DNA of 64,000 bases from Aliidiomarina sedimenti (GTDB taxonomy: Bacteria > Pseudomonadota > Gammaproteobacteria > Enterobacterales > Alteromonadaceae): NCBI RefSeq assembly GCF_003986955.1, contig NZ_PIPN01000002.1:62001-126000 (forward strand). Direction: 5' to 3'. Position 1 is the first letter of the stretch. Every line of letters starts with the position of its first letter. The notes below the pieces were generated by a model that did not search any database, was not told the origin of the DNA, and saw only the letters and a program-made list of their open reading frames with translations. Shown here in pieces: positions 47,369 through 59,572 of this stretch. The translations under genes were made by a program, and so were the position numbers.

Positions 47369-50300
47369 TTACTCGTTGTCGTCGCTTTCGTTCAGTGCGT
47401 CAGAAAGTGCTTGTTCTGCTTCTTCCGCGCTGACCGTGGTTTGCTGGGTTGCTTCCATCGCCGCGGCACGTTTGCGCGCACGGTCCTGATGATAGGCATA
47501 ACCAGTACCTGCCGGGATTAAGCGGCCCACGATAACGTTTTCTTTCAGACCTTGCAGGCTGTCTTCTTTACCCTGCACGGCTGCTTCAGTAAGAACACGC
47601 GTTGTTTCCTGGAACGAAGCCGCAGAAATAAACGACTCAGTCGACAGTGACGCTTTGGTGATACCCAGCAACTGACGCTCGTATAGCGCAGGCATTTTGC
47701 CTTCCGCTTCCAGCGCACGGTTTCTTTCGATCACGGCAGCCACTTCTACCTGCTCACCTTCTAAGAACTCAGAGTCACCTGAACGCAGAATCATCGCCTT
47801 ACGCAGCATCTGGCGAACAATCGCTTCGATGTGCTTATCGTTAATTTTTACACCCTGCAGGCGGTAAACTTCCTGAACTTCGTTGGTAATGTAGTTGGCA
47901 ACTGCAGACACACCACGTAAACGCAGAATATCGTGCGGCGCTTCAGGACCATCGGCAATAACTTCACCGCGGCTAACCTGGTCACCTTCGAAGACATTCA
48001 GCTGACGCCATTTCGGAATCATCTCTTCGTAGTGGTCACCACCTTCCGCCGGGGTAATAATCAGACGACGTTTACCTTTGGTTTCCTTACCGAACGACAC
48101 GGTACCAGTCACTTCAGCAAGAATCGCAGGTTCTTTCGGCTTACGCGCTTCGAACAGGTCAGCAACGCGTGGCAGACCACCGGTGATATCCCGTGTTTTC
48201 GAACCTTCCTGCGGGATACGAGCCAGGGTGTCACCGATACCAACTTCTGAACCATCGGCTAAGCTGACAATGGCACCGCCTGGCAGGAAGTACTGCGCTG
48301 GCATATCGGTACCCGCGATATTCACGTCGTCGCCATTCTGGTCAACCAACTTAACCGCTGGGCGCATGTCTTTACCAGCACTGGTACGTTGACCAGTTTC
48401 CAGTACAACATAGCTGCTCAAGCCAGTTAATTCGTCGGTTTGAGTCGTCATGGTGACGCCATCAATCATGTCCACAAACTTAATCATACCTTTTACTTCG
48501 GTAATGATTGGGTGAGTGTGCGGATCCCAGTTTGCTACTGTCTCGCCACCTTCAACCGCCGCGCCGTCACCCTTCTTCAGGATGGCACCGTAAGGTACTT
48601 TATAGCGCTCGCGCTCACGACCATATTCATCAATCAGCGTTAACTCGGTTGAACGTGATGTGATAACCAGGTGGGTATCGCTGTTTTCAACGGTTTTCGC
48701 ATTGTGCAGTTTCAACTTACCAGGGTTCTTAACCTGGATGTTGTTCTCTGCTGACGCCCGCGAAGCCGCACCACCGATGTGGAAGGTACGCATGGTAAGC
48801 TGAGTACCTGGCTCACCGATTGACTGTGCAGCAATAACACCCACTGCTTCACCTTCGTTGACCATGTGCCCACGTGCCAGGTCACGGCCGTAACAGTGTG
48901 AACACACACCGCGTAACGAGTCACAGGTAATGATTGAACGAACTTTAATTTCGTCCACTGAGTTGGCTTCCAGTATGTCACACCATTTTTCATCAAGCAG
49001 GGTGTTACGTGGAATCAACACATCTTCAGAACCAGGCACTAAAACGTCTTCACAAACGACACGGCCCAGTACACGTTCACGCAATGGTTCTACTACGTCA
49101 CCACCTTCAATCAATGGTTTAACGTACAGGCCACCAAGGGTGCCACAATCGGATTCGGTAATAACCAGATCCTGTGCCACGTCAACCAGACGACGAGTCA
49201 GATACCCTGAGTTCGCTGTCTTCAATGCGGTATCAGCCAAACCTTTACGCGCACCGTGAGTTGAGATGAAGTACTGCAGTACGTTCAGACCTTCACGGAA
49301 GTTAGCAACGATTGGGGTTTCGATGATTGAACCATCTGGCTTCGCCATCAGACCACGCATACCAGCCAACTGACGGATCTGTGCGGGGCTACCACGAGCG
49401 CCCGAGTCAGCCATCATAAAGACCGCGTTGAAGGACATTTGCTCTTCTTGCTCGCCTTTGGCGTTGGTCACTGTCTCTTTCGACAGATTTTCCATCATCG
49501 CTTTGGAAACTTTTTCGTTGGCCGTTGACCAGATATCGATAACCTTGTTGTACTTCTCACCTGAGGTTACCAGACCCTGCTCAAACTGCGCCTGAATTTC
49601 AGCAACTTCAGCTTCCGCGCCTTCGATCAGCTCTTTCTTCGCGTCCGGAATTTCCATATCGTTGATACCGACTGAGGTACCTGAAACCATTGCATAATGG
49701 AAACCGGTGTACATCAGTTGGTCAGCAAAGATAACGGTATCTTTCAGACCACAGTCACGGTAGCAGCTGTTCAGCAACGCTGAAATCTGCTTTTTACCCA
49801 TGTTCTGGTTGATGCTCTGGTAGCTAATACCCTTAGGCAGAATCAATGACAGCAGGGCACGACCCACGGTGGTATCGACCACGTGTGTGTACTCAGTGAC
49901 ATTACCGTCATCGTCACGCTCGACATCGTCGATGCGCACTTTAACGCGGGCATGAATACTTGCTGCGCCAGTCCGGTAAGCTTTCTCCGCTTCAGCCGGG
50001 TTCTTAAACATCATCCCCTCGCCTTTTGCGTTAATCGCTTCACGAGTCATGTAGTAAACACCTAATACAACGTCCTGTGACGGAACGATGATTGGGTCAC
50101 CACTGGCAGGCGACAGGATGTTGTTGGTCGACATCATCAGCGCACGTGCTTCCATTTGCGCTTCTAAGGTCAACGGCAAGTGAACCGCCATTTGGTCACC
50201 GTCGAAGTCAGCGTTATACGCCGCACAAACCAACGGGTGCAATTGGATAGCTTTACCTTCGATGAGAACAGGTTCAAACGCCTGGATACCCAAACGGTGA

Positions 50301-51586
50301 AGTGTAGGTGCACGGTTCAAAAGGACCGGATGTTCGCGGATAACTTCGTCCAGCACGTCCCAAACTTCTGGGATTTCGCGCTCAACCATTTTCTTCGCCG
50401 CTTTAATGGTGGTGGCTAAACCACGACCTTCCAGCTTGCCATAGATAAACGGCTTAAATAGTTCCAGTGCCATTTTCTTCGGCAGACCACACTGGTGCAA
50501 ACGCAACTTAGGACCAACGGTGATAACCGAACGGCCTGAGTAGTCAACACGTTTACCCAACAGGTTCTGACGGAAACGACCTTGCTTACCTTTGATCATG
50601 TCAGCCAGCGACTTCAATGGACGCTTGTTAGAACCAGTAATCGCACGACCGCGACGACCATTGTCTAACAGAGCATCGACTGCTTCCTGCAACATACGTT
50701 TTTCGTTACGTACGATAATGTCAGGTGCAGCCAAATCAAGCAGACGCTTCAAACGGTTGTTACGGTTGATCACGCGGCGATACAAATCGTTCAGATCTGA
50801 GGTCGCAAAACGGCCACCGTCCAGCGGTACCAACGGACGTAAGTCTGGTGGTAAGACTGGTAATACTTGCAGAATCATCCACTCTGGCTTGTTGCCAGAC
50901 TGTTCGAATGATTCAAGCAGCTTCAAGCGCTTAGAAATTTTCTTACGCTTGGTTTCTGAATTGGTTTCAGGCAGCTCTTCGCGCAGCATTTTGATCTGCT
51001 CAGGCATGTTAACCTGACGCAGCATATGCAGAACGGCTTCAGCACCCATCTTCGCTTCGAACTCGTCACCGTGCTCTTCAAGCGCATCTAGGTAATCTTC
51101 TTCACCTAGCAGCGAGCCGACTTCCATCGACGTCATACCGGCATCGATTACGACATAGCTTTCAAAGTACAGCACCCGCTCGATATCACGCAGGGTCATA
51201 TCCAGCATCAGGCCGATACGAGACGGCAATGACTTAAGGAACCAGATATGTGCAACCGGGCTTGCCAGTTCAATGTGGCCCATGCGCTCACGACGCACTT
51301 TGGTCAGAGTTACTTCAACGCCACACTTCTCGCAGATAACACCACGGTGTTTGAGACGCTTGTATTTACCACACAAGCACTCATAGTCTTTGACCGGGCC
51401 GAAAATACGCGCACAGAACAAGCCGTCACGTTCTGGCTTGAAGGTACGGTAGTTAATGGTTTCCGGCTTTTTGACTTCGCCATACGACCAACTTCTAACC
51501 TGGTCAGGCGACGCCAGACCAATGCGGATACCATTAAACTCTTCCGCTTGGTTAGCTGGTTTTAGAAACTTTAGTAAATCTTTCAC
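47369..51586 (-). CDS. rpoC: RNA polymerase subunit beta-prime
   Basis: Catalytic RNA polymerase subunit, 1405 residues (E. coli 1407). It has the N-terminal zinc finger ([20 protein letters not shown]), the catalytic NADFDGD with three Mg-binding aspartates, and the second zinc site near [15 protein letters not shown]. The start is GTG with AGGAG upstream, 81 bases after rpoB. The C-terminus ends in an acidic stretch. Confidence 0.99.
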   Translation of the reverse strand: MKDLLKFLKPANQAEEFNGIRIGLASPDQVRSWSYGEVKKPETINYRTFKPERDGLFCARIFGPVKDYECLCGKYKRLKHRGVICEKCGVEVTLTKVRRERMGHIELASPVAHIWFLKSLPSRIGLMLDMTLRDIERVLYFESYVVIDAGMTSMEVGSLLGEEDYLDALEEHGDEFEAKMGAEAVLHMLRQVNMPEQIKMLREELPETNSETKRKKISKRLKLLESFEQSGNKPEWMILQVLPVLPPDLRPLVPLDGGRFATSDLNDLYRRVINRNNRLKRLLDLAAPDIIVRNEKRMLQEAVDALLDNGRRGRAITGSNKRPLKSLADMIKGKQGRFRQNLLGKRVDYSGRSVITVGPKLRLHQCGLPKKMALELFKPFIYGKLEGRGLATTIKAAKKMVEREIPEVWDVLDEVIREHPVLLNRAPTLHRLGIQAFEPVLIEGKAIQLHPLVCAAYNADFDGDQMAVHLPLTLEAQMEARALMMSTNNILSPASGDPIIVPSQDVVLGVYYMTREAINAKGEGMMFKNPAEAEKAYRTGAASIHARVKVRIDDVERDDDGNVTEYTHVVDTTVGRALLSLILPKGISYQSINQNMGKKQISALLNSCYRDCGLKDTVIFADQLMYTGFHYAMVSGTSVGINDMEIPDAKKELIEGAEAEVAEIQAQFEQGLVTSGEKYNKVIDIWSTANEKVSKAMMENLSKETVTNAKGEQEEQMSFNAVFMMADSGARGSPAQIRQLAGMRGLMAKPDGSIIETPIVANFREGLNVLQYFISTHGARKGLADTALKTANSGYLTRRLVDVAQDLVITESDCGTLGGLYVKPLIEGGDVVEPLRERVLGRVVCEDVLVPGSEDVLIPRNTLLDEKWCDILEANSVDEIKVRSIITCDSLRGVCSHCYGRDLARGHMVNEGEAVGVIAAQSIGEPGTQLTMRTFHIGGAASRASAENNIQVKNPGKLKLHNAKTVENSDTHLVITSRSTELTLIDEYGRERERYKVPYGAILKKGDGAAVEGGETVANWDPHTHPIITEVKGMIKFVDMIDGVTMTTQTDELTGLSSYVVLETGQRTSAGKDMRPAVKLVDQNGDDVNIAGTDMPAQYFLPGGAIVSLADGSEVGIGDTLARIPQEGSKTRDITGGLPRVADLFEARKPKEPAILAEVTGTVSFGKETKGKRRLIITPAEGGDHYEEMIPKWRQLNVFEGDQVSRGEVIADGPEAPHDILRLRGVSAVANYITNEVQEVYRLQGVKINDKHIEAIVRQMLRKAMILRSGDSEFLEGEQVEVAAVIERNRALEAEGKMPALYERQLLGITKASLSTESFISAASFQETTRVLTEAAVQGKEDSLQGLKENVIVGRLIPAGTGYAYHQDRARKRAAAMEATQQTTVSAEEAEQALSDALNESDDNE

Positions 51587-51616
51587 GCTTCTTCTCCTGT
51601 CGGAGTTAAACCTTCG

Positions 51617-51636
51617 GGGAGCCGGTTAAGGCTCCC
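51617..51636 (-). other. Intercistronic hairpin between rpoB and rpoC
   Basis: GGGAGCC and GGCTCCC separated by six bases, with no U run. It may stabilise or process the rpoB-rpoC message and is not a terminator. Confidence 0.5.
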
Positions 51637-51667
51637 GCCTAAGATGCCATGGCTTGCGCCGTGACGG

Positions 51668-54600
51668 CTAATCGTCTTCCAACTCGATGTTGATCCCGAG
51701 CGAGCGGATTTCCTTCAACAGTACGTTGAACGATTCCGGCATGCCTGGATCCATCTGATGGTTGCCGTCAACAATGTTCTTGTACATCTTCGTACGGCCG
51801 TTCACGTCATCCGACTTAACCGTTAGCATTTCTTGCAAGGTGTACGCCGCGCCGTATGCTTCCAGTGCCCATACTTCCATCTCACCGAAGCGCTGACCAC
51901 CAAACTGTGCCTTACCACCCAGCGGCTGCTGAGTAACCAGGCTGTACGAACCAGTCGAACGGGCGTGCATCTTATCGTCAACCAAGTGGTTCAGTTTCAG
52001 CATGTACATGTAACCAACGGTTACCGGACGCTCAAACTCATTACCAGTACGACCGTCACACAAGGTGATCTGGCCTGACTCTGGTAAGTCTGCCAATTTC
52101 AGCAGCGACTTAATTTCAGACTCAATTGCACCATCGAACACTGGTGTCGCGGTTGGCAGACCAGCTTTCAGGTTGTCGGCCAGACGTAACACTTCGTCAT
52201 CGCTGAACTCAGCAATATTGACTTGCTGGCGACATTCACCAAGGTCATACACTTTTTGCAGGAACTCACGCAGTTCTGCTAACGCACGCTGTTCTTTCAA
52301 CATGGTCTCGATCTTACGACCTATACCACGCGCAGCGGCGCCTAAGTGAGTTTCCAGGATCTGGCCCACGTTCATCCGCGACGGTACACCCAACGGGTTG
52401 AGCACGATATCAACAGGCTCACCATTTTCGTCGTACGGCATATCTTCTACCGGTACGATAGTCGAGATAACACCTTTGTTACCGTGACGACCGGCCATTT
52501 TATCACCCGGTTGGATGCGACGTTTAACAGCCAGGTAGACCTTAACGATCTTCAGTACGCCAGGCTGCAGGTCATCGCCCTGAGTGATCTTACGGCGTTT
52601 TTCGTCATAGCGTTTGTCGTAATCTGTGCGCAGCTCTTCATGCTGTTGCGCCAGGTACTCAAGTTGCTGTTGCGCGTCTTCGTTTCTGAGGTTCTGAATC
52701 AACCACTTGCTGCGCTCCAGCGCGGCCAGTTTAGATTCATCAAAGCCATTCGCCAGAAGCAGGTTACGAACACGTGCGTAGACACCTTCTTCAAGGATCT
52801 TAAACTCGTCGGTTAAATCTTTCTTAACCTGAGCCAGCTGCATTTCTTCGATATCCAGTGCACGTTTGTCTTTTTCAACACCGTCACGGGTAAACACCTG
52901 CACGTCAATTACAGTACCAGTCACGCCGTTTGGTACGCGCAATGAACTGTCTTTTACGTCAGATGCTTTTTCACCAAAGATAGCACGTAGCAGTTTCTCT
53001 TCCGGCGTCAGCTGGGTTTCACCTTTTGGTGTGACCTTACCGACCAGGATATCGCCGCCATTTACTTCAGCACCGATATACACAACACCAGACTCATCCA
53101 GCTTGGACAGCGCCGATTCACCGACATTAGGAATGTCAGAGGTGATTTCTTCCGGACCTAACTTGGTATCACGCGCTACACAGTTCAGTTCCTGAATGTG
53201 AATCGTGGTTAAACGGTCTTCAATCGCGACGCGCTCTGAAATCAGAATCGAGTCCTCGAAGTTGTAACCGTTCCATGGCATAAATGCCACGCGCATGTTT
53301 TGGCCCAGCGCCAGATCGCCCATGTCAGTTGACGGACCATCTGCTAATACATCGCCTCGCTGAACTGGCTCACCCGGGTTAACCGTTGGTTTCTGGTTAA
53401 TACAGGTGTTCTGGTTCGAACGGGTGTACTTGGTCAGGTTGTAGATATCGATACCAGCTTCGCCAGGTACCATTTCTTCTTCATTAACCTTAACCACGAT
53501 GCGGCTCGCGTCTACGTAGTCGATCACACCACCACGTTTCGCAATCACCGTAACACCAGAGTCAACCGCAACGGTACGCTCAACACCAGTACCAACCAGC
53601 GGCTTGTCGGCACGCAAAGTAGGCACGGCCTGACGTTGCATGTTTGAACCCATCAAAGCACGGTTCGCATCATCGTGTTCAAGGAACGGAATCAGAGCCG
53701 CTGCAATTGATACGATTTGCTGTGGTGACACGTCCATATACTGGACCTGTTCTTTACTGGTCAGAGTGAATTCACCCTGGTGACGACATGGTACTAAATC
53801 TTCTTCAATCGCACCGTCATCGGTCAGCGCAATGTTTGCCTGGCCAATGATGTACTTGCCTTCTTCGATCGCTGACAGGTAGTCAACTTCGTCCGTTACC
53901 ACACCGTTTTCAACACGGCGGTACGGTGTTTCGAGGAAGCCATATTCGTTAGAACGCGAGAACGACGATAAGGAGTTAATCAAACCGATGTTCGGGCCTT
54001 CCGGCGTTTCGATTGGGCATAAACGACCATAGTGAGTCGGATGCACGTCACGAACTTCGAAGCCTGCACGTTCACGGGTCAAACCGCCCGGACCAAGCGC
54101 AGAAATACGACGCTTATGGGTCACTTCTGACAACGGGTTGTTCTGATCCATAAACTGAGACAGCTGACTTGAACCGAAGAACTCTTTCACCGCCGCCGAA
54201 ATAGGCTTGGCGTTGATCAGATCCTGCGGCATTACGCTGTCCAGGTCGCCCAGGCTCAAACGCTCTTTAACAGCACGTTCAACACGGACCAGGCCGACGC
54301 GGAACTGGTTTTCAGCCATTTCGCCGACAGAACGGATACGACGGTTACCGAGGTGGTCGATGTCATCGACAACGTCCAGACCGTTACGGATCTCGATCAG
54401 CTTCTGCATAACCGCAACGATGTCTTCTTTGCTCAGGTTACCGGAACCGGTTTCACCATCACGGCCAAGGCGACGGTTAAACTTCATCCGGCCTACCGTT
54501 GACAGGTCATAACGGTCTTCAGAGAAGAACAGGTTTTCAAACAATGCTTCAGCCGCATCTTTGGTTGGCGGCTCGCCTGGACGCATCATACGATAAATTT

Positions 54601-55696
54601 CAACCAGCGCTTCTAAGCGGTTGGTCGAGTTATCAATGCGCAGGGTTTCACTCATGTACGGACCATGATCGAGGTCGTTCATGAACAAAGTGTCGAATTT
54701 CTTGAAGCCAGCTTCACGAAGTTCAGCCAGTAATTCTAACGTAATCACGTCATTCGCAGAGGCAACCAGTTCACCAGTTTTGGTGTTTACATAGTCTTTC
54801 GCCAGCACTTTGCCTACCAGATAATCAACCGGAACTTCCATCTCTTCGATGTTCAGTTTTTCCAGTTGCTTAATATGGCGCGCGGTAATCCGACGGCCTG
54901 TCTCAACCAGCACATCACCTTTGTCGTCTTTGATATCAAACAGCGCAGTTTCGCCACGCAGACGTTCTGGGATCAGGGTCAGTAAGATCTTGTCACGTTT
55001 AACTTCAAAGTGTGTGGTTTCGAAGAATAGAGCAAGAATTTCTTCATTGCTGTACTCAAGCGCACGCAAAATGATAGACGCAGGCAGTTTACGGCGACGG
55101 TCGATACGTACAAATACGTTGTCTTTCGGGTCAAACTCGAAATCCAGCCAGGATCCGCGGTAAGGAATCACGCGAGCGTTATATAGCACTTTGCCTGACG
55201 AATGGGTTTTACCCTTGTCATGGTCAAAGAATACGCCTGGCGAACGATGCAGCTGAGAAACGATAACACGTTCGGTACCATTGATTACAAAAGTACCATT
55301 CTCGGTCATGAGCGGAATTTCGCCCATGTAGACTTCCTGCTCTTTAATGTCTTTTACTGTGCCTGCTGGTGCGTCTTTGTCATACAGCACCATGTGCAGC
55401 TTGACCCGCAGTGGTGCTGAATAAGTCACCCCGCGAATTTGACATTCATTTACATCAAATACGGGATCGCCTAAGCGATAGCTCACGTATTTTAGTTCTG
55501 CGTTACCCGAATAGCTGGTAATTGGAAAGACCGAACGAAATGCGGCTTCCAAGCCATATTGGCCTTCTGGGTCGGCATCAATAAACTTTTTAAATGAATC
55601 AAGCTGAATAGATAGTAAGTAAGGTACTTCAAGCACGTGTGGGCGCTTACCAAAGTCCTTACGAATTCGTTTTTTCTCAGAGTAGGAGTACGCCAT
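51668..55696 (-). CDS. rpoB: RNA polymerase subunit beta
   Basis: 1342 residues, equal to E. coli RpoB. The rifampicin-binding region reads as wild type ([16 protein letters not shown] followed by [13 protein letters not shown]), with Asp, His and Ser at the positions usually mutated in resistance. Start ATG with AGGAG upstream. Co-transcribed with rplKAJL through the intercistronic hairpin and with rpoC downstream. Confidence 0.99.
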   Translation of the reverse strand: MAYSYSEKKRIRKDFGKRPHVLEVPYLLSIQLDSFKKFIDADPEGQYGLEAAFRSVFPITSYSGNAELKYVSYRLGDPVFDVNECQIRGVTYSAPLRVKLHMVLYDKDAPAGTVKDIKEQEVYMGEIPLMTENGTFVINGTERVIVSQLHRSPGVFFDHDKGKTHSSGKVLYNARVIPYRGSWLDFEFDPKDNVFVRIDRRRKLPASIILRALEYSNEEILALFFETTHFEVKRDKILLTLIPERLRGETALFDIKDDKGDVLVETGRRITARHIKQLEKLNIEEMEVPVDYLVGKVLAKDYVNTKTGELVASANDVITLELLAELREAGFKKFDTLFMNDLDHGPYMSETLRIDNSTNRLEALVEIYRMMRPGEPPTKDAAEALFENLFFSEDRYDLSTVGRMKFNRRLGRDGETGSGNLSKEDIVAVMQKLIEIRNGLDVVDDIDHLGNRRIRSVGEMAENQFRVGLVRVERAVKERLSLGDLDSVMPQDLINAKPISAAVKEFFGSSQLSQFMDQNNPLSEVTHKRRISALGPGGLTRERAGFEVRDVHPTHYGRLCPIETPEGPNIGLINSLSSFSRSNEYGFLETPYRRVENGVVTDEVDYLSAIEEGKYIIGQANIALTDDGAIEEDLVPCRHQGEFTLTSKEQVQYMDVSPQQIVSIAAALIPFLEHDDANRALMGSNMQRQAVPTLRADKPLVGTGVERTVAVDSGVTVIAKRGGVIDYVDASRIVVKVNEEEMVPGEAGIDIYNLTKYTRSNQNTCINQKPTVNPGEPVQRGDVLADGPSTDMGDLALGQNMRVAFMPWNGYNFEDSILISERVAIEDRLTTIHIQELNCVARDTKLGPEEITSDIPNVGESALSKLDESGVVYIGAEVNGGDILVGKVTPKGETQLTPEEKLLRAIFGEKASDVKDSSLRVPNGVTGTVIDVQVFTRDGVEKDKRALDIEEMQLAQVKKDLTDEFKILEEGVYARVRNLLLANGFDESKLAALERSKWLIQNLRNEDAQQQLEYLAQQHEELRTDYDKRYDEKRRKITQGDDLQPGVLKIVKVYLAVKRRIQPGDKMAGRHGNKGVISTIVPVEDMPYDENGEPVDIVLNPLGVPSRMNVGQILETHLGAAARGIGRKIETMLKEQRALAELREFLQKVYDLGECRQQVNIAEFSDDEVLRLADNLKAGLPTATPVFDGAIESEIKSLLKLADLPESGQITLCDGRTGNEFERPVTVGYMYMLKLNHLVDDKMHARSTGSYSLVTQQPLGGKAQFGGQRFGEMEVWALEAYGAAYTLQEMLTVKSDDVNGRTKMYKNIVDGNHQMDPGMPESFNVLLKEIRSLGINIELEDD

Positions 55697-55821
55697 GGGG
55701 TTCCTCAGCTAGCTGATTTCTGACCCTAACTGCCAAACTGCGTGGCAGCTACTACTACAATTTCTATACTAAATGCATCCCAAACTGTAGTGGAAATGGA
55801 TGCATCCTCTTTAGCGCAAAA

Positions 55822-55849
55822 GGGCTGGTGACTAAAAAGTCACCAGCCC
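55822..55849 (-). terminator. rplL-rpoB intercistronic hairpin (partial attenuator)
   Basis: A perfect 12-base stem (GGGCTGGTGACT with AGTCACCAGCCC) and four-base loop, followed on the minus strand by TTTT. In E. coli this gap holds an attenuator and an RNase III site that lower rpoBC output relative to ribosomal proteins. The same role here is inferred from position. Confidence 0.75.
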
Positions 55850-55881
55850 AAGCCCTAAAAAGGCCTTAATGCAAACAGAAC

Positions 55882-56256
55882 TTACTTAAGTTCAACTTCT
55901 GCACCAGCTTCTTCAAGCGTTTTCTTCAGCTCTTCTGCTTCGTCTTTTGCAACGCCTTCTTTAACTGCTACTGGAGCAGACTCAACCAATGCTTTAGCTT
56001 CTTTCAAGCCAAGACCGGTTGCGCTACGCACAGCTTTGATAGCAGAAACTTTGTTGCTACCAGCAGCTTTCAGGATTACGTCAAATTCAGTTTGCTCTTC
56101 TGCAGCAGCTTCGCCGCCAGCAGCAGGTGCAGCTACTGCAACAGCAGCAGATGCGTCAACACCGAATTTTTCTTCAGCAGCTTCGATCAGTTCAACCAGT
56201 TCCATAACTGGCATATCAGCGATCGCGTTTAAAATGTCTTCTTTGGTCAGAGCCAT
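55882..56256 (-). CDS. rplL: 50S ribosomal protein L7/L12
   Basis: Stalk protein that recruits translation factors. 124 residues: N-terminal dimerisation helix, Ala- and Gly-rich hinge (about 37-52), and C-terminal domain with the conserved [20 protein letters not shown]. Position after rplJ is standard. Confidence 0.98.
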   Translation of the reverse strand: MALTKEDILNAIADMPVMELVELIEAAEEKFGVDASAAVAVAAPAAGGEAAAEEQTEFDVILKAAGSNKVSAIKAVRSATGLGLKEAKALVESAPVAVKEGVAKDEAEELKKTLEEAGAEVELK

Positions 56257-56307
56257 GTCTCTAAACTCCTGGGATTATGAATGTAAATTCGATTAAAAAA
56301 ATATCGC

Positions 56308-56826
56308 TTATTTAGCGTCTTTGATTGCACCCAATACGCGGACAAATTTAGTTGGTACTTCGTTAATAGTACGAACAAATTTAGTAACCGGCGCTTTGAA
56401 GGTGGCAAGCAATTTAGCCAATGCTTCGTCGCGAGTCGGAAGTGACGCTACAGCGTCCAGTTTTTCTGGACCCATCAGACCGTTACCGATCGATAGCGCA
56501 GTCACATTCAGGTTTTTGTTCTCTTTATGAAAATCTTTGAACAGACGAGCAGCGCCGCCTGGTGCTTCCAAAGAAAAACCGTAGAGAAGTGGACCCTTCA
56601 ATGCCTCGTCCATGTCCGCAAAGTTTGTACCTTCAAAAGCGCGCTTCGCCAGGGTGTTTCGTACAACCTGAAGGTGTACGCCCTGCTCACGAGCTAAGGT
56701 ACGAAGTTTGGTCATGTCCGCAACTTCGATTCCACGATACTCAGCAACAGCGACGGATAGTGCCTGCGAAGCGACTTCGTTAACTTCTTTAACGATCGCC
56801 TTTTTTGCATCTAAACCTAGTGCCAC
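56308..56826 (-). CDS. rplJ: 50S ribosomal protein L10
   Basis: Stalk base protein that anchors L7/L12 dimers and binds its own leader. I choose the GTG at 56826 (172 residues, [12 protein letters not shown], aligning with MALNLQDKQAIV of E. coli), preceded by AGAGGTG. A GTG three codons earlier overlaps that site and is less likely. The gene follows a 292-base gap from rplA. Confidence 0.95.
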   Translation of the reverse strand: MALGLDAKKAIVKEVNEVASQALSVAVAEYRGIEVADMTKLRTLAREQGVHLQVVRNTLAKRAFEGTNFADMDEALKGPLLYGFSLEAPGGAARLFKDFHKENKNLNVTALSIGNGLMGPEKLDAVASLPTRDEALAKLLATFKAPVTKFVRTINEVPTKFVRVLGAIKDAK

Positions 56827-57040
56827 TAGTATCACCTCTTAATGTAAGAACTTTGGTGTTTCCACCTCAGTTCTTTCGTTACAAGTTGGTAGTTCTGCCG
56901 AAGCGTCGCTACCCCTTTGTCACGGTGAATCTCTCCCAGAGAGTCTGAGTCGGATGTCACCATCTGCGCAGGCCCCTTTCCGAAGAAAAAAGATTAAGCC
57001 CTCACCTCCCGGTGTGGACACCTGCGGTCTTGGATGAGAG
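56827..57040 (-). promoter_or_regulatory. L10 leader region of rplJ-rplL
   Basis: A long untranslated region before rplJ with several inverted repeats, for example GGTGTCCACACC around 57011-57022. In related bacteria L10-(L12)4 binds this leader and represses its own translation. The assignment rests on position and length, not on a recognised consensus. A possible promoter (TATGAT at 57045-57050, TTTAGG at 57069-57074, 18-base spacer, minus strand) would start transcription just upstream. Confidence 0.5.
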
Positions 57041-57118
57041 CCGCATCATAATGAGAGGCAACTCCAACCCTAAAACCTTTGGTTCCCGCTAACCGAAGTT
57101 AGCGACAACAGACCAACC

Positions 57119-57817
57119 TTAAGCTTTGTCGCTTAGGGTACCTTGGTCAACACGAACGCCTGCGCCCATAGTGGTCGACAAGCTAATGCGTTTAATAAAC
57201 GCACCTTTCGCAGAAGACGGCTTGGCTTTCTTAAGAGCAGCCAGCAGTGCTTCTAAATTTTCTTTCAGCTTAGCGTCATCGAAATCTACACGACCGATAG
57301 TGCAGTGGATGATACCATTTTTGTCGTTACGATACCGAACCTGACCAGCTTTTGCGTTTTGAACCGCAGTTGCTACGTCTGGGGTGACCGTACCAGTTTT
57401 CGGGTTTGGCATCAGACCACGAGGACCTAAAACCTGACCTAACTGGCCAACAACGCGCATTGCATCAGGTGATGCAATAACAACGTCAAAATTCATTTCG
57501 CCTTTCTTCACTTGCTCAGCCAGGTCTTCCATACCAACCAGGTCTGCACCAGCAGCTTTTGCTTTTTCAGCATTGTCGCCAGAGGTGAACACGGCTACAC
57601 GAACATCACGGCCAGTACCGTTAGGCAGTACAGTTGCACCACGAACGTTTTGGTCTGATTTACGTGCATCAATTCCCAAGTTGACTGAAACGTCTACGCT
57701 TTCAGTGAACTTAGCAGTTGCTAATTCTTTCAACAAAGCGATTGCTTCGTTTACGTCGTAATCGCGAATTTCAACTTTTTCGCGAATGGTACGCATACGC
57801 TTAGTTAGTTTTGCCAT
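57119..57817 (-). CDS. rplA: 50S ribosomal protein L1
   Basis: L1-stalk protein and, in E. coli, translational repressor of rplK-rplA. 232 residues (E. coli 234), with the conserved [17 protein letters not shown] segment. Four bases separate it from rplK. Confidence 0.98.
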   Translation of the reverse strand: MAKLTKRMRTIREKVEIRDYDVNEAIALLKELATAKFTESVDVSVNLGIDARKSDQNVRGATVLPNGTGRDVRVAVFTSGDNAEKAKAAGADLVGMEDLAEQVKKGEMNFDVVIASPDAMRVVGQLGQVLGPRGLMPNPKTGTVTPDVATAVQNAKAGQVRYRNDKNGIIHCTIGRVDFDDAKLKENLEALLAALKKAKPSSAKGAFIKRISLSTTMGAGVRVDQGTLSDKA

Positions 57818-57821
57818 TGCA

Positions 57822-58250
57822 TTAACCCTCTACGTTCAAGCCCATTGAGCGAGCTGAACCCGCGATAGTACGAACTGCTGCATCCATAGACGCTGCAGTC
57901 AGATCCGGATCTTTCATAGTAGCGATTTCTTCTAACTGAGCGCGGGTAACAGTACCCACTTTCTTCTTGTTAGGCTCGCCTGAACCACTTTTGATACCAG
58001 CTGCTTTTTTCAGCAAGAACGCTGCAGGGGGAGTCTTAGTGATAAAGGTGAAAGAACGGTCTTCAAACACAGTGATTTCAACTGGAACCGGAGCACCTTT
58101 TTCAAGGTTGTCTGTTTGCGCGTTAAACGCTTTACAGAATTCCATGATGTTAACACCGTGCTGACCCAATGCTGGACCTACGGGTGGTGAAGGGTTAGCT
58201 GCACCAGCTGCTACTTGCAGCTTGATAATGGCACTTACTTTTTTAGCCAT
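57822..58250 (-). CDS. rplK: 50S ribosomal protein L11
   Basis: GTPase-associated-centre protein, also needed for RelA activation. 142 residues as in E. coli, with the N-terminal proline-rich [20 protein letters not shown]. First gene of the rplK-rpoC unit. The leader before it is the likely site of L1 feedback. Confidence 0.98.
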   Translation of the reverse strand: MAKKVSAIIKLQVAAGAANPSPPVGPALGQHGVNIMEFCKAFNAQTDNLEKGAPVPVEITVFEDRSFTFITKTPPAAFLLKKAAGIKSGSGEPNKKKVGTVTRAQLEEIATMKDPDLTAASMDAAVRTIAGSARSMGLNVEG

Positions 58251-58338
58251 GTTTCTCTACCTCTGCTATGGGTTAAACGCCTCGCCAGACCTTGAGGAAG
58301 GTGGCTCAAATGGCTTCCCGATGAAAATTTGAGCGCGG

Positions 58339-58367
58339 ATTATATACAAATCCGCGGCTTTGATCAA
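58339..58367 (-). promoter_or_regulatory. Sigma-70 promoter of rplKAJL-rpoBC
   Basis: On the minus strand: TTGATC (58362-58367, overlapping the nusG stop), 17-base spacer, perfect TATAAT (58339-58344), then a GC-rich discriminator (CCGCGC), as in stringently controlled ribosomal promoters. About 80 bases before rplK. Confidence 0.88.
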
Positions 58368-58909
58368 GACTTTTCGACTTGACCGAAATCTAAATCGACC
58401 GGCGTTGAGCGGCCAAAAATTGAAACCGAGACTTTCATCCGGCTCTTTTCGTAATCGACTTCTTCAACAGTACCATTGAAATCTGCAAACGGACCGTCGG
58501 TAACCCGTACCACTTCGCCCGGTTCAAACATCGTTTTCGGACGCGGTTTGTCTTCAGACTCATTGAGGCGATTCAGTATTGAATCCGCTTCTTTGCTGGT
58601 AATAGGAGCAGGTCGCTCAGCAGTACCACCAATAAAGCCAAGTACTCGCGGCGTACTTTTAACTAAATGCCAGGTGTCTTCGTTCATCACCATTTGCACC
58701 AGTACGTAACCGGGGAAGAACTTGCGTGCGCTTTTACGGCGCTGACCACCACGCATTTCTACAACTTCTTCGGTCGGTACTAAAACCTCACCAAATAAGT
58801 CTTCCATGCCCTGCGTTTTAATGTACTCAAGCAAGGTTTTCTGTACGCGCTGCTCGTAGCCAGAGAAAGCCTGTACTACATACCAACGTTTTTTCTGTTC
58901 TTCCGCCAT
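58364..58909 (-). CDS. nusG: Transcription termination/antitermination factor NusG
   Basis: Binds RNA polymerase and Rho or S10. 181 residues as in E. coli, with the N-terminal NGN domain ([20 protein letters not shown]) and the C-terminal KOW domain ([19 protein letters not shown]). It lies 29 bases after secE. Confidence 0.98.
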   Translation of the reverse strand: MAEEQKKRWYVVQAFSGYEQRVQKTLLEYIKTQGMEDLFGEVLVPTEEVVEMRGGQRRKSARKFFPGYVLVQMVMNEDTWHLVKSTPRVLGFIGGTAERPAPITSKEADSILNRLNESEDKPRPKTMFEPGEVVRVTDGPFADFNGTVEEVDYEKSRMKVSVSIFGRSTPVDLDFGQVEKS

Positions 58910-58938
58910 GATGATCTCCGCTTGGATTGCAGCTTAAA

Positions 58939-59316
58939 TTACGCGCTAACACCAGTTGCCATACCGACAACCCGCACTAGAATCCCGTCGAGGCCCCATA
59001 ACAGCAACGCCACAACCAAGGTCGCAATTAATACGATCGCTGTGGTTTGGGTTGCTTCTTTACGGCTTGGCCAAACCACTTTGCGTACTTCAATACGGCT
59101 TTCTTTAGCAAACGAAATAAACGTCTGACCTTTCGCGGTACGGCTGGCTATCAGACCCGCTGCAACAACAAGTAAAACCACTCCCAGGGCACGAAATACC
59201 ACTGATACGTCATCATACATGTAGTTACCGACGACTGCCGCCGCCAGCAGCGCAATCACGATGACCCACTTAAGGGCTTCCATTGGGGTAGATTGACTCT
59301 CTGTATTTGCACTCAT
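58939..59316 (-). CDS. secE: Preprotein translocase subunit SecE
   Basis: Essential clamp of the SecYEG channel. 125 residues with three predicted membrane helices, as in the enteric form (E. coli 127); the conserved VRKVVWPSRKEATQTT precedes the last helix. It follows tRNA-Trp by 57 bases and is probably co-transcribed with it and nusG. Confidence 0.97.
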   Translation of the reverse strand: MSANTESQSTPMEALKWVIVIALLAAAVVGNYMYDDVSVVFRALGVVLLVVAAGLIASRTAKGQTFISFAKESRIEVRKVVWPSRKEATQTTAIVLIATLVVALLLWGLDGILVRVVGMATGVSA

Positions 59317-59373
59317 GGTTGCTAATCCTGCAATGTACGCTTAACACCAAATGCCGAAGCACTCTGTCGAATA

Positions 59374-59450
59374 TGGCAGGGGTGGAGGGATTCGAACCCC
59401 CAACCGTCGGTTTTGGAGACCGCTGTTCTACCAATTGGAACTACACCCCT
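59374..59450 (-). tRNA. tRNA-Trp (CCA)
   Basis: 77 bases including an encoded CCA end. All four arms fold: acceptor AGGGGTG/CACCCCT, D stem GTTC/GAAC, anticodon loop CTCCAAA and a T arm with TTCGAAT. The D loop is one base longer than in E. coli, and the top pair of the anticodon stem (27-43) is G-A, a mismatch. Placed before secE as in several marine gammaproteobacteria. Confidence 0.96.
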
Positions 59451-59534
59451 AAAAACACATACCACCCAAATCTTGGACTAACCCCGTGTAGAAGGAAAAC
59501 AAGGGAAATGAAGGCTGATTAGGATGGACGCCGT

Positions 59535-59562
59535 ATTATACCGATCAAACTTGCGAAAGCAA
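59535..59562 (-). promoter_or_regulatory. Sigma-70 promoter of tRNA-Trp-secE-nusG
   Basis: On the minus strand: TTGCTT (59557-59562), 16-base spacer, perfect TATAAT (59535-59540) and GC-rich discriminator ACGGCG. The -35 element lies within the palindrome CTTGC-GAAA-GCAAG (59550-59563), which could also act as a weak terminator for the gene upstream. Confidence 0.8.
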
Positions 59563-59572
59563 GGCCGCGCGC

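Noticed and set aside
47208..47489. Plus-strand open frame of 93 codons between rpsL and rpoC
   Set aside because: It runs through the rpoC terminator and into rpoC on the opposite strand, with low-complexity sequence and no ribosome binding site.
51668..55696. Rifampicin or streptomycin resistance alleles in rpoB or rpsL
   Set aside because: The relevant residues in both proteins are the wild-type ones.
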